From Caldatribacterium sp051549785 (GTDB taxonomy: Bacteria; Atribacterota; Atribacteria; Atribacterales; Caldatribacteriaceae): a DNA stretch of 64,000 bases. Location of the stretch: positions 1,860,001 through 1,924,000 of the forward strand of contig NZ_CP189974.1 of assembly GCF_051549785.1 (NCBI RefSeq). Reading direction: 5' to 3'. Under the pieces are notes generated by a model. It was not told where the DNA came from. It made no database searches and was given only the letters and a program-made list of their open reading frames with translations. The translations under genes and the position numbers were made by a program. Shown piece after piece: positions 44,924-52,979 of the stretch. The number at the start of each line of letters is the position of its first letter. Position 1 is the stretch's first letter.

Positions 44924-46228
44924 TCACCAGGAAGGAGCGACCCTCTCCGCCTCTTCCTTCGCTATCCGGCACCAGGCAATGACGTTCTCCGGATTGCCGC
45001 CGATTGTGTGGTTGTCCTTCATGATGACCTCCACACAGCAATCTTTGGTGATTTCCAGGGCTTCACGGAGTTTCTTCCGGATGTACTCCTCATCGATGCG
45101 CGAAACCGCAAGGTCAGAGGGACTCGGTTTCATGGAGTAGATGTACTCTCTCCCCAGGTACTCCGCCATCTTCCCAAGGTCTGCCCAGGGGGAAACGGAA
45201 ACCCGCCGAAGGCGGGGGAATCGCTTCACCACATGCCAGCGGGGATGCAACGGCTCACAGCACCCGTAGCAGTTGAGGCCAAAGCGCTCAAGGATAGCGT
45301 ACTGGTAGGGGAAGATGAATTCCTCAAACATCTCGGGAGAAACGTAGCAGGTCTCCTGGCTCTCGGCAAACCCCCACATGTCGATGGTACGCACGTGCAC
45401 CCCGTCGAAGTCCCTCTGGGGAAGCTCCGTGGTATACCCAAAGCCCCCTGAGCCCACGTACGTTCCGTCGTTATTCAGGGAGAGGAGGTTGTGTTGCTCG
45501 AGGAAATCGAGCTTTCTCAGGTGCCCATCCCGGAGGAAGGCCATGAGCTCGTGGAGTTCCCGGGGATGGTCGTACATATCGAGCATCACCTGTTCCAGCC
45601 CCCGCAGGTTCACCAGGGTCCAGGTCATACCCAGCGTCCACCACCAGATGGTCTTCCTTCGGACGATGAGGATGTCCCCGAAAACCTCCTGGGCAAGGTT
45701 GAGGAGTTTCTCGCTTGCCTCCTCATCGATGTGGATCTCGGGAAAGCGGAGTTTCTCCATGTCCCGGTAGTCTTTGAGCGGAGGATCCCACCGGTACGAC
45801 CCCCAGGCTTCCACCTTCACGATGCTCTCCTCAAGGCCCCAGCCGGTTTCCTCGTACACATAGGGAACGTCAAAGTAGGGCTCAATTACTTTATCGTCCC
45901 CCATGGACTCTCCCCAGAAGATTTCTTTCCGGAGCCACATCTCCCAGTGGCGGGCAAGCCTCCCCTCACACTGCAGGCGCTGCGGTGGGATGATTTCGTT
46001 CCAGCCATTTTCAGGGTCGCAGAAGATTACCGGGCGGGTTCGCTCAAGGGCGTTGTGGCAGTACCAGAGCCTGCGTTTCTCCTCCTGCTCTGGGAGTTCC
46101 GAAAGCTCCCTGACCCTGCGGGCCAGAGTCCGGAGGATTTCCTGTTCTTTCGGAGTTACCTGAATCTCTTCACCCCGGAACGACACTCGGTACAGCGAGG
46201 CAACCGTCTGGTCAGTCACGCAACACAT
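44924..46228 (-). CDS. Uroporphyrinogen decarboxylase-fold protein, probable methyltransferase
   Basis: About 434 residues with the UroD/MtaA-like TIM-barrel pattern. Landmarks are LYRVSFRGEEI near the N terminus, RTIDMWGFAESQETCYVSPEMFEEFIFPYQ, NCYGCCEPLHPRW (a Cys/His cluster likely to bind zinc) and SVSPWADLG. It is a distant relative of corrinoid-dependent methyltransferases rather than heme-pathway UroD. The ATG at 46228 (after GGGAGG) was preferred over a TTG at 46243. Divergent from a second UroD-family gene. Substrate unknown. Confidence 0.7.
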   Translation of the reverse strand: MCCVTDQTVASLYRVSFRGEEIQVTPKEQEILRTLARRVRELSELPEQEEKRRLWYCHNALERTRPVIFCDPENGWNEIIPPQRLQCEGRLARHWEMWLRKEIFWGESMGDDKVIEPYFDVPYVYEETGWGLEESIVKVEAWGSYRWDPPLKDYRDMEKLRFPEIHIDEEASEKLLNLAQEVFGDILIVRRKTIWWWTLGMTWTLVNLRGLEQVMLDMYDHPRELHELMAFLRDGHLRKLDFLEQHNLLSLNNDGTYVGSGGFGYTTELPQRDFDGVHVRTIDMWGFAESQETCYVSPEMFEEFIFPYQYAILERFGLNCYGCCEPLHPRWHVVKRFPRLRRVSVSPWADLGKMAEYLGREYIYSMKPSPSDLAVSRIDEEYIRKKLREALEITKDCCVEVIMKDNHTIGGNPENVIAWCRIAKEEAERVAPSW

Positions 46229-46242
46229 CGCCTCCCGTTCCA

Positions 46243-46248
46243 ATTATA
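46243..46248 (-). promoter_or_regulatory. -10 element for the minus-strand UroD-family gene
   Basis: TATAAT on the minus strand, 14 bases before the ATG at 46228. The -35 is weak. The 46229-46312 spacer holds two divergent -10 elements. Confidence 0.4.
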
Positions 46249-46285
46249 CCCGAGAAGAACCCTACACGCAGGGCTTTTTTTCAGA

Positions 46286-46291
46286 TATAAT
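46286..46291 (+). promoter_or_regulatory. -10 element for the plus-strand UroD-family gene
   Basis: TATAAT 21 bases before the ATG, with the SD AAGGAGGAGGG between. The -35 at 17 bases (TACACG) is poor. Confidence 0.4.
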
Positions 46292-46312
46292 ATCCTTTGA
46301 AGGAGGAGGGAA

Positions 46313-47425
46313 ATGACCTCTGCGGAGCGCCTGAATACGGCACTGCACCACAGGGAGCCGGATAGAGTGCCCCTGGACCTCGGGGGCGTGGTTACCGGAA
46401 TTACTCTGAAGGCGCACCGTGCGCTCTGCTCTTTCCTGGGGACCCCCTGTGGAGATATTCTCATTGACCGCGTCCAGTACCTTGTCCAGCCTAACGAGGA
46501 TATCCTGGAACACTTTGCCATAGATACAAGATACGTGTATGACCCTGTTCCCAAGGAGGCATGGTCCACGGACCAGGAAGGATCGCTGTGGGAAGATTGC
46601 TGGGGGGTTCAGCGCCGCTTCACCGGATGCTATTTCGACATGGTCGCCCATCCCCTCGCCCATATCACCTCTTCGGAAGAACTGAAGCACTATCAACCTC
46701 CCTCACCCTCTCTTCCGGAAGATCTCCGAACCCAGGTTGCAGCCCGAAAAAAGGAAGGCAAAGCGGTTATCGTCAACTGCATCGGCTCGTGTTTTGAGTT
46801 TTCCTGGTACCTCCGGGGTTTCGCCCAGTTCATGACCGACCTTGCTCTGCAACCCGGCCTTGCCTGCGCCATTATGGACATAGTGCTCGACTTTGAACTG
46901 CAGCAGTTCGAGCTCCTTCTCAGAGAAGTGGGGGATCTCGTGGATGTTGTCCTTGTGGGGGACGACCTTGCCACGCAGCGTGGGCCTTTACTGTCCCCTG
47001 AGATGTACCGGAAGTACGTAAAACCAAGACAAAAAAGGCTCTACGAAGCCATCAAAAAACACACCCGGGCTTTGCTCTTCTACCATTCCTGTGGTGCCGT
47101 CACGCCTTTCCTCGAGGACCTCGTAGAGATTGGCGTTGATATCCTCAACCCGGTCCAGGTGAGCGCTTCGGGAATGAACCCGGCGTGGCTCAAGAAGCAC
47201 TTCGGGGATGTTCTGTCCTTCTGGGGTGGCATCGATACGCAATGGACCCTTCCCTACGGAACCCCCGATGCGGTCCGTGAAGAGGTACGAAGGCGCATTG
47301 ACGAGCTTGCCCCTGGAGGAGGGTATGTGCTCTGCGCAGTGCACAATATCCAGCCCGATGTTCCCCCAGAGAACATCGTAGCCATGTATGAGGAGGCAAT
47401 CCGTTACGGAAGCCAAAGGGGGTGA
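46313..47425 (+). CDS. UroD-family (MtaA/MtbA-like) methyltransferase
   Basis: A 370-residue protein beginning MTSAERLNTALHHREPDRVP, the normal start of UroD/MtaA-type proteins. It contains VGDDLATQRGPLLSPEMYRKYVKP, LLFYHSCGAVTPFLEDLVEIGVDILNPVQ (with the His-x-Cys zinc ligands) and FWGGIDTQ. These features point to a corrinoid- or tetrahydrofolate-linked methyltransferase rather than heme synthesis. It is directed toward the sugar ABC transporter genes 70 bases downstream, so it may be part of that catabolic unit; this is inferred. Confidence 0.8.
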   Translation: MTSAERLNTALHHREPDRVPLDLGGVVTGITLKAHRALCSFLGTPCGDILIDRVQYLVQPNEDILEHFAIDTRYVYDPVPKEAWSTDQEGSLWEDCWGVQRRFTGCYFDMVAHPLAHITSSEELKHYQPPSPSLPEDLRTQVAARKKEGKAVIVNCIGSCFEFSWYLRGFAQFMTDLALQPGLACAIMDIVLDFELQQFELLLREVGDLVDVVLVGDDLATQRGPLLSPEMYRKYVKPRQKRLYEAIKKHTRALLFYHSCGAVTPFLEDLVEIGVDILNPVQVSASGMNPAWLKKHFGDVLSFWGGIDTQWTLPYGTPDAVREEVRRRIDELAPGGGYVLCAVHNIQPDVPPENIVAMYEEAIRYGSQRG

Positions 47426-47497
47426 GAGAAGAAAGAGACTTTTCATGCGCAAGCCTTGTGAGGTACACTCAAAAAACCTTTGACGGGAGGGATGGGT

Positions 47498-48481
47498 ATG
47501 CGACGGAATCTCTTCATGGTGCTTTTTGTCTCTGTGGTCCTTGTGGGTACGCTGGCTTTTGCCCAGGAGAAAAAGCCGGCAGAGGGCATGTACTTCCGTC
47601 TTGTCACCCACGGAGGCGATGACCCCTTCTGGGCTGTGGTACAGAAAGGCGCCATGGATGCCGCAAAGGAACTCGGCTGCAAGGTGGATGTCGACCTCTG
47701 CGGCGGTGACCTGACGCTGCAGCTCAAGCGCTTCGAAGAAGCAGTGGCTATGAAGCCGAACGGCATTGCTCTTGTCATCAACGACGATACCGCCTGGGAT
47801 GAACCGGTGAAAAGGGCTCTTGAGCAGGGCATCCCGGTCATCGGTATGAACAACGACGATTCTGAGGGTGCCGTGGGCAATCCTCGCCTCTGCTACATCG
47901 GCCAGAGCGAGAAAGCCGCAGCCTACCGGCTGGCCCGCCGGCTCTTTGACGAGGCAAAGGCCAGGGGCATTGACCTCTCCAAGGCCCACGTGGCTATGGC
48001 TGCTGAGGTTCCCGGAGCAAACTACGCCAAAATCCGTGCGAGCGGTATCCTCGAAGCCATGAAAGAGTACGGTATCACCTCTTACGAAATCATCGATGCC
48101 GGCGGCCTTGAGATGACCACCGTTGAGTCCCGGGAGACGGCCTACCTCCTTGCCCACCCCGAGACGACTTTCCTCATTGGTCTTGGTGGCATCTGTACGG
48201 ACCGCCTCACCGCTTCTTTAAAGGCAGCAGGGAAGCAGCCCGGAGAGGTCATTGCTGGTGGCTTCGACACCACCCCTGATACCCTTGCAGGGATTAAGGA
48301 AGGGTACGTCACCGCCACCATTGATCAGCAGCAGTACCTCCAGGGCTACTTCGCCGTCTACGTCCTCTACCTCTATAACAAATACGGCTTCACCCCTAAC
48401 ATCGACACCGGCGGGTATCTCGTGGACTCCCCGGAGAAGATTGCGCTCATCGAGAAGCTCTCGCCGGAGCACATCCGCTAA
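47498..48481 (+). CDS. Sugar ABC transporter substrate-binding protein (RbsB/XylF-like)
   Basis: About 327 residues. Signal peptide RRNLFMVLFVSVVLVGTLAFAQ, then a type 1 periplasmic-binding fold: VTHGGDDPFWAVVQKGAMDAAKELG, NGIALVINDDTAWDEPVKRALEQGIPVIGMNNDD, and GGFDTTPDTLAGIKEGYVTATIDQQQYLQGY. These segments are typical of pentose/hexose binders. The ATG at 47498 is well spaced from GGGAGGG; an ATG at 47492 is possible. It heads the transporter gene set and is followed by a strong intergenic hairpin. Sugar specificity is not evident. Confidence 0.9.
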   Translation: MRRNLFMVLFVSVVLVGTLAFAQEKKPAEGMYFRLVTHGGDDPFWAVVQKGAMDAAKELGCKVDVDLCGGDLTLQLKRFEEAVAMKPNGIALVINDDTAWDEPVKRALEQGIPVIGMNNDDSEGAVGNPRLCYIGQSEKAAAYRLARRLFDEAKARGIDLSKAHVAMAAEVPGANYAKIRASGILEAMKEYGITSYEIIDAGGLEMTTVESRETAYLLAHPETTFLIGLGGICTDRLTASLKAAGKQPGEVIAGGFDTTPDTLAGIKEGYVTATIDQQQYLQGYFAVYVLYLYNKYGFTPNIDTGGYLVDSPEKIALIEKLSPEHIR

Positions 48482-48486
48482 AACCC

Positions 48487-48515
48487 AAAAGCCCCCGGGC
48501 AACCGGGGGCTTTTT
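48487..48515 (+). terminator. Intercistronic terminator/attenuator hairpin after the binding-protein gene
   Basis: GCCCCCGG/CCGGGGGC with a GCAA loop (48491-48510), followed by TTTTT. It lies between the binding-protein stop and the first permease SD. Such hairpins let the binding protein be expressed above the membrane components by partial termination and mRNA stabilisation. Confidence 0.8.
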
Positions 48516-48533
48516 GCAGGAGGATGAAGGAAA

Positions 48534-49502
48534 ATGGAGTGGGTTCGAAACTTCCTGCGGTACCGGGCAGCCAATACCTTTCTCGTCTTCATCGGTCTTG
48601 TGATGCTCTTCTCCCTCCTGACTCCCAATTACCTCTTCGTCGACCGGAGGAACCTCGCCGCCTTAGGAAAACTCTTCCCTGATCTTGGTGTTGTCGCCCT
48701 GGGCGTTGGGGTACTCATGATTTGCGGAGAATTCGACCTCTCCGTGAGTTCAGTCCTTCCTTTCTGTTCCTATGTCTTCGTTCGCCTGCTCTACCGCGGA
48801 ATCGCACCCTTCTGGGCTTTCTGGGCTGCCCTGGGGGTGGGAGCACTCCTTGGGCTTCTCAATGGCCTCATCACGGTGAAGACGAAGATGCCCTCCTTCA
48901 TCACCACCCTGGGAACTATGATGTTCTGGCGAGGGGTGCTCTATATCTGGTCCAAGATGATGCCTGCAGGCATCCGCAATCTCGTCCCTTCTGGGTCCCC
49001 CTTTGAACGTACCTTTGCTGGAACGGTGGGGTCCTTTTTCCCGGTCCAGGCGCTGTGGTTCACGATTTTTGCCGTTTTCCTCGGCATCCTCCTCCACTAC
49101 CATCGCTTCGGGAACTGGATTTACGCTACCGGAGATAACCGGGATGCTGCCCGGGCCATGGGGATCAACACGGACCTCGTGAAGACCATTTGCTTCATGA
49201 TCGTGGGGGTCCTCTGTGGGTTTTCTGCCTGCATGCAGGCCGTGCGCATCGGTTCTTTTGCCGCCACCCAGGGTATCGGTTTTGAACTCCGGGCCATCGC
49301 CGCCTGTGTCGTGGGGGGCACATCACTCCGGGGTGGTGTGGGGAGCATGCCAGGAATTGTCCTTGGAGCCCTCACCATTCCCATCCTCGACAACGGCCTC
49401 ATTCTCCTGCGCGTCCCGGTGTTCGGCATCAGTGCTTTCATCGGTATTGCTACCATCCTCTTTGTGGTGCTCAACAGTTACGTGGAACGGAAAACACGAT
49501 AA
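48534..49502 (+). CDS. Sugar ABC transporter permease (RbsC-like), first copy
   Basis: A 322-residue inner membrane protein with about eight to ten helices. GVGVLMICGEFDLSVSSVLPF, LLNGLITVKTKMPSFITTLGTM and the cytoplasmic coupling segment ATGDNRDAARAMGINTDLVK identify the RbsC/BPD_transp_2 family. ACVVGGTSLRGGVGSMPG is also conserved. The SD is AGGAGGATGAAGG. A 146-base block (49078-49223) is identical to the second permease gene. Confidence 0.93.
   Translation: MEWVRNFLRYRAANTFLVFIGLVMLFSLLTPNYLFVDRRNLAALGKLFPDLGVVALGVGVLMICGEFDLSVSSVLPFCSYVFVRLLYRGIAPFWAFWAALGVGALLGLLNGLITVKTKMPSFITTLGTMMFWRGVLYIWSKMMPAGIRNLVPSGSPFERTFAGTVGSFFPVQALWFTIFAVFLGILLHYHRFGNWIYATGDNRDAARAMGINTDLVKTICFMIVGVLCGFSACMQAVRIGSFAATQGIGFELRAIAACVVGGTSLRGGVGSMPGIVLGALTIPILDNGLILLRVPVFGISAFIGIATILFVVLNSYVERKTR
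49078..49223 (+). repeat. 146-base perfect direct repeat, copy 1 (in first permease gene)
   Basis: Every base from TCCTCGGCATCC through CTCTGTGGGTTT is identical to 50856-51001. It encodes the coupling-loop region of the permease. Flanking sequence is clearly diverged. Confidence 0.9.
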
Positions 49503-49518
49503 CAGGGGAGAGACGGAT

Positions 49519-50271
49519 ATGGAGAGACAGAACGGTGACCTCCTGGTACGGATGGTGAATATCCACAAGTGGTTCGGCCGGGTGTATGCCCTTCGAGGAG
49601 TGGACTTTGAGGTCTACCGGGGAGAAACGGTGGGGCTCATCGGGGACAATGGTGCAGGGAAGTCCACGCTCATCAAAATCCTCTCCGGGTACCATCAGGC
49701 CGACCAGGGGGAGATTTACTTTGAAGGCCAGAAAGTACGGATTGCTTCCCCCCGGGATGCCCGGAAACTCGGCATCGAAACGGTCTACCAGGAACAGGCT
49801 CTGGCACCAAACCTGAGCATTGCCCGGAACATCTTCATGGGTCGAGAGCCAGTAAGACGCTGGGGCATCATCGACCGGAAGGTCATGAACGAGGAGAGCA
49901 TGAAGGCCCTGGCAAATCTCGGCCTCCGGCTGCGCTCTCCGGACCTCCCTGTGGTCACGCTCTCTGGGGGCGAGAGACAGGGTGTGGCCATCGCCCGGGC
50001 CCTCCACTTTAAGGCCAAACTCGTAATTCTGGACGAACCTACGGTGGCACTCTCCGTAAAAGAGGTCGAGGAGGTTCTCGAGTTCGTCCGCCAGCTGCAG
50101 CGTGAGGGGATTTCGGTCATCTTCATCACCCACAACCTCTACCACGCCTACGACATTGCCGAGCGCTTTGTGGTCATGGCCCGGGGCAAGAAGATGGCCG
50201 ATGTGAAGAAGAAGGACACCTCTCCCGAGGAGCTCTCTCAGCTGGTCATCAAAAGCGCCTTTGCCGAATAG
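49519..50271 (+). CDS. Sugar ABC transporter ATP-binding protein (single-module, RbsA N-half-like)
   Basis: About 250 residues, one ABC module, where RbsA/XylG usually have two fused. Walker A is GDNGAGKSTLIKIL, the Q loop is VYQEQALAPNLS, the signature is LSGGERQGVAIARAL, Walker B is LVILDEPT and the switch is FITHN. ALSVKEVEEVLEFV is typical of the sugar (RbsA/FrcA) branch. It must act as a homodimer or serve both permeases. Located between the two permease genes. Confidence 0.92.
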   Translation: MERQNGDLLVRMVNIHKWFGRVYALRGVDFEVYRGETVGLIGDNGAGKSTLIKILSGYHQADQGEIYFEGQKVRIASPRDARKLGIETVYQEQALAPNLSIARNIFMGREPVRRWGIIDRKVMNEESMKALANLGLRLRSPDLPVVTLSGGERQGVAIARALHFKAKLVILDEPTVALSVKEVEEVLEFVRQLQREGISVIFITHNLYHAYDIAERFVVMARGKKMADVKKKDTSPEELSQLVIKSAFAE

Positions 50272-50296
50272 CCACGGGAAAGGGGTCGGGAAAAGC

Positions 50297-51292
50297 ATGA
50301 ACGAAAGAAGAATGAGCCTTGGACGGAAACTGTTGCTTTCTCGCTCGTCAAGTGTTCTCATCGTGCTTGTGGTGCTGGTCCTTGGGTTTGCCATCCTCTC
50401 CCCTGAGCACCGCTTCGTGGACCCCGACAACCTCAAGGTCCTCCTCTCCCTGGGATCGGAATTCAGCATTATCGCCCTGGGAGTGGGACTGCTCATGGTC
50501 TGCGGGGAGTTCGACCTCTCCATCGGGTCCATCCTCGTCTTCTGTTCTTTCGTGTTTTTGCGGCTCTTTGAGGCTCAGGTGCCGCTCTTCTCCATTGCCC
50601 TCACCACCATCCTCGTGGGTGCTGCTTTGGGAATACTCAACGGCCTCATCACCGTCCGCGCCCAGATACCCTCTTTCGTCACCACCCTTGGGACTATGAT
50701 GATGTGGCGAGGACTGGCTTTGCTTTTCTCGGGTGGCGAACAGAGGGGCTGTGACGTTTCCACGGTTCCTTCCCGGTACTTCCTCCCCTTCTTCACGGGA
50801 AGAATCGGGGGGTTCTTCCCCGCCCAGGCGTTCTGGTTCATCGTCTTTGCCCTCGTCCTCGGCATCCTCCTCCACTACCATCGCTTCGGGAACTGGATTT
50901 ACGCTACCGGAGATAACCGGGATGCTGCCCGGGCCATGGGGATCAACACGGACCTCGTGAAGACCATTTGCTTCATGATCGTGGGGGTCCTCTGTGGGTT
51001 TGTGGCCTGCGCCCAGATTGCTCGCACTGCCTGTTTCACCTCCCGGGCAGGGGAGGGCTGGGAGCTGAAAGCCGTGGCAGCCAGCGTCGTTGGAGGTACG
51101 TCGCTTCGGGGTGGTGTGGGGAGCATGGTGGGGATTTTCATCGGTGCCCTCACCATCTCAGTGATTGAGAATGGGCTCGTGGTGATGCGCATCCCGTACT
51201 TCTGGACCTATGTGGTCTTTGGGCTCGTGATCCTCTTCTCGGTGCTCTCCAGCATGTACATAGAGAAGAAGCAGCGAGAAGCCCATCGATAA
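50297..51292 (+). CDS. Sugar ABC transporter permease (RbsC-like), second copy
   Basis: About 331 residues, paralogous to the first permease. GVGLLMVCGEFDLSIGSILVF, ILNGLITVRAQIPSFVTTLGTMM and SVVGGTSLRGGVGSMVG are family segments. MNERRMSLG at 50297 was chosen as start. The permeases may form a heterodimer with two copies of the single ATPase, as in some pentose transporters. The tract 50856-51001 is identical in DNA to the first permease, probably through gene conversion. Confidence 0.92.
   Translation: MNERRMSLGRKLLLSRSSSVLIVLVVLVLGFAILSPEHRFVDPDNLKVLLSLGSEFSIIALGVGLLMVCGEFDLSIGSILVFCSFVFLRLFEAQVPLFSIALTTILVGAALGILNGLITVRAQIPSFVTTLGTMMMWRGLALLFSGGEQRGCDVSTVPSRYFLPFFTGRIGGFFPAQAFWFIVFALVLGILLHYHRFGNWIYATGDNRDAARAMGINTDLVKTICFMIVGVLCGFVACAQIARTACFTSRAGEGWELKAVAASVVGGTSLRGGVGSMVGIFIGALTISVIENGLVVMRIPYFWTYVVFGLVILFSVLSSMYIEKKQREAHR
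50856..51001 (+). repeat. 146-base perfect direct repeat, copy 2 (in second permease gene)
   Basis: Identical to 49078-49223 in the same orientation and frame, 1,778 bases away. Outside the tract the two genes differ at many positions, including synonymous ones. Confidence 0.9.
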
Positions 51293-51316
51293 CTGGAAAA
51301 ACCTGGTAACCCGACC

Positions 51317-52192
51317 ATGTCGCGGAAACGGGCCATTGTGTACCTCCTTGCCGCTGCCCTGTTCTGGAGTTTCGGTGGCCTTCTCATTAAACTCGTCACC
51401 TGGAATCCCGTGGCGATTGCCGGAGTCCGGAGCGCCATCGCCTGCGGATTTCTCCTCTGCTTTTTCCGCCCTCGTCTCTACCTCACCCGTCTTGAGGTTC
51501 TTGGGGGTCTTGCCTACGCCGCAACGGTGGTGCTTTTTGTTCTCGCCAACAAACTCACTACCGCTGCCAACGCCATCCTCCTCCAGTACGGCGCTCCCGT
51601 ATACGTCGCCCTCCTCAGCCAGTGGCTCCTTGGCGAGGTTCCCTCCCGTTTCGACTGGCTCTCTGTGGTCCTTGTGGTTGGAGGAATGGTGCTCTTCTTC
51701 CTTGATCAATTGAGCCCGGGGAACATGCTCGGCAACTTCGTAGCCATCGGCAGCGGCATTGCCTTTGCCTTCCTCATCGTCACCCTGCGAATGCAAAAAG
51801 ACGCTGAACCCTTGCAGTCGGTGTTTGTGGGCAACCTCTTCGCTGCCTTGGCAGGCCTTCCCTTCTGCTTCGGCCCCTTTCCCGGTGGGCGGAGCCTTAC
51901 AGGACTTATGCTCCTTGGAACGGTGCAGATTGGGCTTTCCTACCTTCTCTACGCCCAGGCCATACGGAAGGTCAGAGCTCTTGAGGCTAGCTTAATCCCA
52001 ATGATCGAGCCGGTTCTCAACCCCCTCTGGGTCTTCCTCGCCTTTGGAGAGTCTCCAGGACGCTTCGCCCTGCTCGGAGGTGGAGTGATTCTCCTTGCCG
52101 TTTTCCTCCGGTACCTCCTTGAGGACACACAGACCGTCATTCCTCAAGGAGGGCAACCCGGTTCCCCTCAAGGAGATTCGTCCCCCAGATAA
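51317..52192 (+). CDS. EamA/DMT-family transporter
   Basis: A 291-residue protein with about ten helices in two EamA repeats. The first repeat has ALFWSFGGLLIKLVTWNPVAIAGVR and LLQYGAPVYVALLSQWLLGE; the second has SYLLYAQAIRKVRALEASLIPMIEPVLNPLWVFLAFGE. These proteins export metabolites or amino acids. It starts 25 bases after the second permease, so may belong to the sugar unit. The last 56 bases overlap the converging beta-helix gene. Confidence 0.9.
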   Translation: MSRKRAIVYLLAAALFWSFGGLLIKLVTWNPVAIAGVRSAIACGFLLCFFRPRLYLTRLEVLGGLAYAATVVLFVLANKLTTAANAILLQYGAPVYVALLSQWLLGEVPSRFDWLSVVLVVGGMVLFFLDQLSPGNMLGNFVAIGSGIAFAFLIVTLRMQKDAEPLQSVFVGNLFAALAGLPFCFGPFPGGRSLTGLMLLGTVQIGLSYLLYAQAIRKVRALEASLIPMIEPVLNPLWVFLAFGESPGRFALLGGGVILLAVFLRYLLEDTQTVIPQGGQPGSPQGDSSPR

Positions 52193-52979
52193 CGCGGCTA
52201 TTCCTGCTTTGCATCACCCCCAGAGGGTTGTCGGCAATCCGGTTCCCCGCAAAAATGCCCTCTGCTTCCTTCAGGAAACACACCCCACCAACCGTGTGTT
52301 CCAGCACCTCATTCCCCTCAAAAAGGAGGAACGACCCGCAGGTAACCCCCCAGGCATTCCGGATAAAGCGGGAGTTCCGGACCACCGCAGCAGCACCACG
52401 CCGGAGAAGAATCCCCTCTCCTCCGTTCTCAAGAAAGAGTGAGTCCTCGACCTCTATCCGGGACCCGCTCTCAACGAGAATTCCTGCCGCCTCGTTCCCC
52501 AGAAAAACACAGCGGCGAAAGACACACGAGGCCCCCTTCGCCACCACGACACCGTTCCCCATCCAGCTCAGCTTTTCCCGCACGCCTCCCCGGAAGAGGC
52601 ACTCCTCAAACACTACCCGGCCCTGCAGGACCACCACCACGTTGCCCTTGTGCCGGCCCCGGAGCGAAAAGGCCACACCCCGGACCCTTCCTTCTCCTCC
52701 TCCCTCAACCCGGATCACCTCTCCGTCCCGGAAAAGCACCGTCCCCTTCATTCCCACAAGGAAAAAGGGAGGCGCAAGAACTGCCCGGTTCTGCAGCACG
52801 TAGTCCCCTGGATGGAACGCCACAAAACCCCCTGAGGGGACAAGCGGTTCCTCGGGGAAAACGGGCCGGAAATCCCGAAAGGACAGCGCCCCTTCCTCCT
52901 CAGGGAAAGGCCTTCCCTCTCCCTGGAAAGCGGTAAGAAGTCCGGCAAGACCGTTCTTCAAGGTGTCTTCAGAGGCCAT
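52137..52979 (-). CDS. Right-handed parallel beta-helix protein in the TerY-type operon
   Basis: About 280 residues without a signal peptide. Successive rungs of the form V.NS.F..N..G (for example RRCVFLGNEAAGILVESGS, VEDSLFLENGGEGILLRRGA, VRNSRFIRNAWGV, FAGNRIADNPLGV) indicate a pectate-lyase-like beta-helix. No catalytic residues of known lyases stand out. The ATG at 52979 overlaps the kinase stop by 11 bases, so it is the fourth gene of the kinase-phosphatase-vWA unit. It may be a scaffold or a phosphorylation target; this is inference. Confidence 0.75.
   Translation of the reverse strand: MASEDTLKNGLAGLLTAFQGEGRPFPEEEGALSFRDFRPVFPEEPLVPSGGFVAFHPGDYVLQNRAVLAPPFFLVGMKGTVLFRDGEVIRVEGGGEGRVRGVAFSLRGRHKGNVVVVLQGRVVFEECLFRGGVREKLSWMGNGVVVAKGASCVFRRCVFLGNEAAGILVESGSRIEVEDSLFLENGGEGILLRRGAAAVVRNSRFIRNAWGVTCGSFLLFEGNEVLEHTVGGVCFLKEAEGIFAGNRIADNPLGVMQSRNSRVIWGTNLLEGNRVALLEE

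Noticed and set aside
46255..46282. Terminator-like CCCT...AGGG hairpin followed by seven T residues
   Set aside because: The stem is only about four base pairs and lies between divergent promoters with no gene ending upstream on that strand.
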